Source: Spirogloea muscicola (Eukaryota > Streptophyta > Zygnematophyceae > Spirogloeales > Spirogloeaceae). From it: a stretch of 64,000 bases of DNA. Positions 59,460 through 64,000 of the stretch are shown piece by piece. A model generated the notes under the pieces. The model made no database searches. It had not been told where the DNA came from and saw only the letters and a list, made by a program, of their open reading frames with translations. Made by a program: the position numbers and the translations under genes. Every line of letters begins with the position of its first letter. Position 1 is the stretch's first letter. The stretch covers positions 422,220-486,219 of the forward strand of contig WELB01000006.1 in the NCBI GenBank assembly GCA_009602725.1, read 5' to 3'.

Positions 59460-60499
59460 GCTTCCCTCTGCATCGTCTATGTGTTCTGCAGTGTTTTGTA
59501 GTGTAGTCCTATTTCCGGCTCCTCTTTCTTTGGCTTTGGACATTGTCCATTCTTTTTTTGGGCTGGCTTTGCCAGCCCCTCTTCTCTATGGGCGCGCACT
59601 TCTCTCGATTACCCTTCAGCAGTCCATGGCCCACGCCTTGCATCTGCGTGCTGGCCGTGCTCTCGCTGCGGCCTCGTCAGGGGGATAGTTTTCTTCATTC
59701 TTTTTTGGGCTGGCTTTTTCCAGCCCCTATCCTCAATTGGCGAGCCCTTCATTTCCGGCAGCAAGTCTGTCGGATTTGAGGCTCCTCACTCGTAACTACT
59801 GAGTGGTCCATCCTCCCCCGTTCTGACATAGCATCTTCAGGCCCCTTCGTAGCTGCTTAGCGCTGTTTAGGCCTATCCATCATCTGGCCCCTTCGAACCT
59901 TTGTCACTTCTCTTCGGGCTGGCTTTTCACAGCCCTTGCCCCCATTGGGAGTGCCACTTCTTCTTTCGTTAGGGTTATTGTTTTCCGCCAGCTAGTATGT
60001 CGGATTTGAGGCTCCTCACTCGTTGTTATTGAGTGATTCATCCTTCCCTAGTTTAGAACTAGCATCTCTGGCCCCTTCGTCGTTTGGCCCCTTCGATCCT
60101 TGTCGAATGTTTTTGGGCTGGCTTCTTACAGCCTTTGCCCCCATTGGAAGAGCCACCACTTCTTCTTTCCCTGCAGCGAGCTACTCTGATTTGATGTTAC
60201 TCACTCGCGGGTACTGAGCTTCCCTCTGCATCCTCTTGTATTTCGTAGTGTAGTCCTTTTTCAGCACCTTTTTCTTTTGGCTTTGGACATTGTCCATTCT
60301 TTTTGGGCTGGCTTTGCCAGCTCCTCTTCTCTATGGGCGAGCACTTCCTTCTTGCTGCGCGGTGCGCATGGACCAAAAGATTGGCCACTTCAAGCCATTA
60401 CATCAATCAGGCAAGAAGAACGAAGAAAGTGCGCGCCCATGGAGAAGAGGGGCTGGCAGAAAGAAACGCTCTTCTAGGAACGGAAGTACTCGGATCACC

Positions 60500-60825
60500 C
60501 AGTAGGCGACGACTTCGTCCTACTCGCCGTCGACGTACACGGCGCTTTTGGGACGGAATGGCTTGACCTTCTTCACCGCCTTGCGCGGCGGCGTGCAGTG
60601 GCCCCCCGCCACGGGCAGCAAAGCGAGCAGCCTGGCTTCAATGTCGCCGGGTCCCTCGCTCAAGTCTTCCGGATGCGCTTGGCCATCTCCTTGCAGCGGT
60701 CCCTTGCCTTCGCGGTTCACTTGCGCGCAGGCCGTGCTTCGGCGGCGGCCTCCGACTTCCGTCAGGGCGACATCTATCCGCCTGCTGGCTATTCCGATTT
60801 GCATCTACTGACTAGAGGTTACTGA
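60500..60825 (+). mobile_element. C-terminal end of a LINE-like (non-LTR) reverse transcriptase frame
   Basis: An uninterrupted frame of about 108 codons: DDFVLLAVDVHGAFGTEWLD, LLHRLARRR, FNVAGSLAQVFRMRLAISLQ, RSLAFAVHLRAGRASAAASD, FRQGDIYPPAGYSDLHLLTR, GY-stop. The pattern (a V-ET/D-hG-hG start, a helix, then RLxxxLQRxxA) is what I recall of the extreme C-terminus of LINE-type RT proteins in algae and protists. No catalytic RT motifs are present, so the copy is 5'-truncated. The family assignment is inference. Confidence 0.55.
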
Positions 60826-61065
60826 GAGTCCCCTTGCTCCCGTCTTGGCACTTAGTACCTTGCTTTCTGCACCATCCGGCTCCTTCAGACCTTGTCCATT
60901 CCCTTGGGCACAAGACATTTGTAAGGCTAGATTGGCCTCCCTTTCGATTTCATGCGCACCGCGCGCCTTCTCTCGTGGGCTGGCCTCTCACAGCCACCAA
61001 TTGGGCCGCGCTTTCTTTCGATGTAAGGCAATGGCTGTGAGAGGCCAGCCCTGTAAGGGGCAGAA

Positions 61066-62040
61066 AGAATGAACGCTCCGTGACTTCTGCGAGAGGGGCA
61101 ATCAATAAGTCAGGCCGTGTTCTAGCTGCAACCTCTGGCTTCCATCAGGGGATTGCTTCGCCCACAACACCGCCGTAATCACCACACATGTGGTTGACTC
61201 CAATCCAGGGCTCTCTGCCTCGAAGACTGGGCATGCAGCTGCGATTTCCGCTCGTGCCAAAGAGGTTCGCCCCCCACAATTTGCACTTGATTCGCTTTTG
61301 CCTGGGAAGTGTACTGGCTTGGCTTTGCCTCCTCTCACTTCATGCACATCATGCGCCTACTAGTAAAATGAGAATCACTTGTATGCTGTTGTTGAAGCTT
61401 GACTGCTCTGGGTGCGATTCAGTCGAAAACAATGCTCCAACACAGATGCCACAGTTTACTTGATTGTGCCATACTTCTGTGCCTCTGCCCTTTCAAAAAC
61501 AGATAGGCACCTCCAAGTCCACGCGCGTGAATAGTACACTTGGCTGATGTTTCCACCGCCTTGCATGAACAGGCATTGTCGTGTCATCATCATACTACTG
61601 TGTATAGGCTGGTGCGTGACATGCGTGGTGCAGGCGATGCACATGCAAGTTCTGCAACCTCGATTGTCTGCACGAGTCTGTTAAAAGTAGCCTTGGTAAG
61701 AGGTACTGAAGATGGTCTATGCAGAGTACCAGGAGTCACGACTGAGCGCTCATTTATGGACATTTATGTGTGACGCAAGTCTTCCATTCCTCCAAGAATA
61801 CAATCAGGGGCTTGCTCATTGATTTGGATCATGCCACTACAAAGCAGGCCATGGGGACCAGCACCACTTGCATCTACTGCACCAGATGCTATAGAGTGTG
61901 TTTGCCGGCTTTTTTGTACTGCGGCTGACCTGAGAACTGCCTCATTCCAGTTCTACTGATGGGCTGTGGCAGTTTGCAGGTCAGGCAGTGAATGTGGTCG
62001 CCTGCAGTTGCGGCCTCTTCTTGCATTTATGCCTGGCAAC
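61066..62040. other. Spacer between repeat cluster and TPR gene
   Basis: No conserved frame or clear repeat was seen. Confidence 0.5.
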
Positions 62041-63877
62041 CTAGAGTTGCTGGCTCAGTCTTTGCTTCTTTTCCTCAGCAAGTAGCTCCCTCACATTTTC
62101 GATGCCATTCTGCAGGAGAATACAAGTACACCAAGAGATATGTAAGTCTTGTGTGTGTGCTCAAGCTGTTGCAACGGAGTCAATGTCTAGGCCTGAAAGT
62201 TGGCCAGACACCTTGTGCAGTAACTGAGATGCTCATTCTCCAGCTCATCTCATGTAGCATGCTGATGTAAGGAGTGAGCAAGGCTGGGTGGCTGCAGAGC
62301 TAGCTGCACTCACTTGGGCATAGTGATTGTGGCTGTCAAAGATGAGAGCCCTTCCATATGCATGCTCAGCACGCTCCAGCTTGTCCACGACTGTGCAGCT
62401 CGGCATGCCTCTTGCCTTGTTCTCCTGAGCCCATCTCAAGTACGCTCCCCCTGCCCTGATGTAGCCCTTGGTGTAGCAGGGATTCATTGACACTGCTGTC
62501 TCGGCATCCTGAAAAGATGGAGCAAGGCGTGAAGAGTCAACGAGGTGTCGGATGGGCAACATTGGCTTGGCCGAGCTTGCATCTAGCCAGTCCAGGCTAA
62601 CGCTTTATGAAACTCTCCACTACCTCTTACAGGGCACACTGCCTTACCTTGGCAGCCTGCGCGTGCCAGGCCAACTTCAGCGCTGCAGCCGCGCGATTGC
62701 CAAAGTAGCTAGCCTTGCGACAGTTCTTCACGGCCTCCGAGTAGCAGATGTATGCTCCCCTGCAGATCAAAGGCAGGCATACTTCATTCAATCGCTCTGC
62801 ACGCGCGACTTCATGCCTCATCTAACAAGGACAAATGTGTCTAGGGATCAATGCACCAGCTCCCGCAGGTCGAGACTGACCTGTAGTCACCCCTGCTGTA
62901 GCGGTCCACTCCTTCCTCGTTCGCATCTGCTGCCCTGCTCTCCCGCACCTCTTGCCGGTGACCGTGCTGGGACCCATGTCCAGCAGCCGAGACGATCTGC
63001 CGAGCACCCGCCTGCGCCTGCTTCTCGGACCAGAGCAGGACGTGGCCGTCGACGTAGACGTGGGAGTCGGGGCTCTTGGACGAGGAAAAGCCCCTGGAGC
63101 CGAGGCTGGCAATATCCGCCACTTGCGCCGGCAGCGGCGAGAGGCATGGGGACGAGGCCTTGGAGGAGGAGGGGCTGGAGGTGGACGGGGAGTCCGAGTA
63201 GGAGGACGACATCTGGGCGAAGCGGGGGGACGGCCCCGAGGAGGAGGAGTAGCCGGGCGAGTGGGGGATGTGGATGGAGGGCGGGTGCAGCCTCGAGCCC
63301 CTCGGCGTGCTGGCGTAGTCCGCCGTGGACGACGACGTCCAGGTGGGGAAGCGCCGCGCGCCCGGCCGGTCGAGCTGCTCGTCCAGCTCCTCCACGCTCC
63401 CGGACCTCCGCATGGCGCTGTCGAGCTCGAAGCGCGACCGGAGGCTGCTCGTGTGGACGTCCACCTCGCCGCTGGGAACGGTGCTCAGCGAGGTCGGGTA
63501 CGTGGAGAAGGGTTGCGGCCTGCGGTACTGCCCGTGGCTGGACTGCTGGCCCCGGAGCGTCGTGGGGCAGCTCGTGGAGCGGTGGTGGCGGGAGGATGAG
63601 GACGAGGGCGAGGGCGATGACGGGTCGGCGACGGGGCTCAGCGGCGGCCGCTGGCCGCTGCCGCCGCGCGGGCTGGTCCTGCGCTGCGCCGCGGGCGGCG
63701 CGGGCCCGCCGGCCGCGTACGCGTCGCCAGTGCCGTGGAAGGTGCCCAGCGAGAGCTCGGCGAGCCGGCCCTCATAGTGCGTGGCGAGCCGGTCGCCGAG
63801 GGGCTCTGCGAAGCCGGCGTCGGCCTCGACGGCGGCGGCCCAGGCGAGGTCGTCGGGGCGGTGCGGCCGCGCGCCGG
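62041..63877 (-). CDS. TPR-repeat protein with disordered N-terminus, 5' end lost
   Basis: Probably a TPR co-chaperone or scaffold; the partner is unknown. Exons: (poly-A edge 63877)-62881, 62759-62648, 62508-62314, 62109-62041. Phases agree. The visible N-terminal ~300 residues are Ser/Pro/Arg/Gly-rich and look disordered. A short stretch, SKSPDSHVYVDGHVLLWSEK, precedes the repeats. The first TPR helix pair is NEEGVDRYSRGDYRGAYICY then SEAVKNC; next GNRAAAALKLAWHAQAAKDA; then CYTKGYIRAGGAYLRWAQEN and KLERAEHAYGRALIF. The C-terminus is charged (NGIENVRELLAEEKKQRLSQ-QL). The frame is still open where the homopolymer begins, so the start is beyond it. No J domain is seen in the visible part. 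Confidence 0.8.

Positions 63878-64000
<123 letters not shown>

Larger units (their letters stand above)
58634..61065 (+). repeat. Tandem-like cluster of retroelement tails with a conserved hairpin
   Basis: At least seven units share the order: TTCGAACCTTGTC (or CTTCAGACCTTGTCCATTC), hairpin GGGCTGGCTTTTCACAGCCC or a variant, then CCCCCATTGGGAGAGCCAC. Hairpin copies lie at 58663-58682, about 59557, about 59707, 59916-59935, about 60116, about 60307 and about 60978. A minus-strand copy lies near 61030. A second module, GGATAGTTTTCCGGCAGCTA followed by CTCCTCACTCG and GAGTGGTCCATCC, recurs near 58517, 59685-59810 and 59970-60045. Most units face the same way. Confidence 0.75.

Overview
The window is nuclear DNA from a photosynthetic streptophyte, i.e. 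a charophyte-grade green alga or an early-diverging land plant; I cannot fix the species. The gene set is plant-specific: an STN7 state-transition kinase, the chloroplast Clp adaptor CLPF, an MNS5/EDEM-type mannosidase, a TBL wall O-acetyltransferase, a GPI-anchored GH17-X8 glucanase, a plant O-fucosyltransferase and a TNO1-like tail-anchored golgin. Nearly every gene is cut by many short GT-AG introns. First exons are very GC-rich and introns are AT- or pyrimidine-rich. I rebuilt exons by hand from splice sites, reading phase and protein-family conservation. In most genes every exon length agrees with the phases of its neighbours.

Layout, in order: MNS5-like (-, 1-4049, 3' end off the window); repeats (4.3-6.1 kb); mitochondrial ATP synthase beta (+, 6601-9994); STN7 kinase (-, 10889-15671); a 56-N gap hiding both start codons; GT47 exostosin (+, 15728-19085); proteasome beta-3 (-, 19529-21323); CLPF (+, 22392-24280); an unrecognised 137-aa protein (-, 24812-25753); O-fucosyltransferase (+, 26818-31453); giant golgin (-, 32020-42906); DnaJ-type zinc-finger protein (+, to 44440); repeats (44.9-45.3 kb); NTF2-like membrane protein (+, 46053-47403); rhodanese-phosphatase-FHA protein (-, 48442-51146); TBL (+, to 53842); GH17 glucanase (-, 54664-57215); repeat cluster (58.1-61.1 kb); TPR protein (-, 62041-63877, 5' end lost); and a 123-nt poly(A) run to the window end.

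Genes alternate strand almost perfectly, so most neighbours are divergent or convergent pairs. The two breaks in alternation coincide with repeat clusters. The repeats carry the end of a reverse-transcriptase-like reading frame with a conserved terminus (LTRGY-stop) and a short hairpin, and look like 5'-truncated tails of a non-LTR retrotransposon family. There is no operon logic; the genes are housekeeping, organelle, secretory-pathway and cell-wall functions.

The most unusual items are the rhodanese-phosphatase-FHA fusion, the hairpin-tailed retroelement family, the exon-duplicated golgin of about 2830 residues, and the unrecognised small gene.
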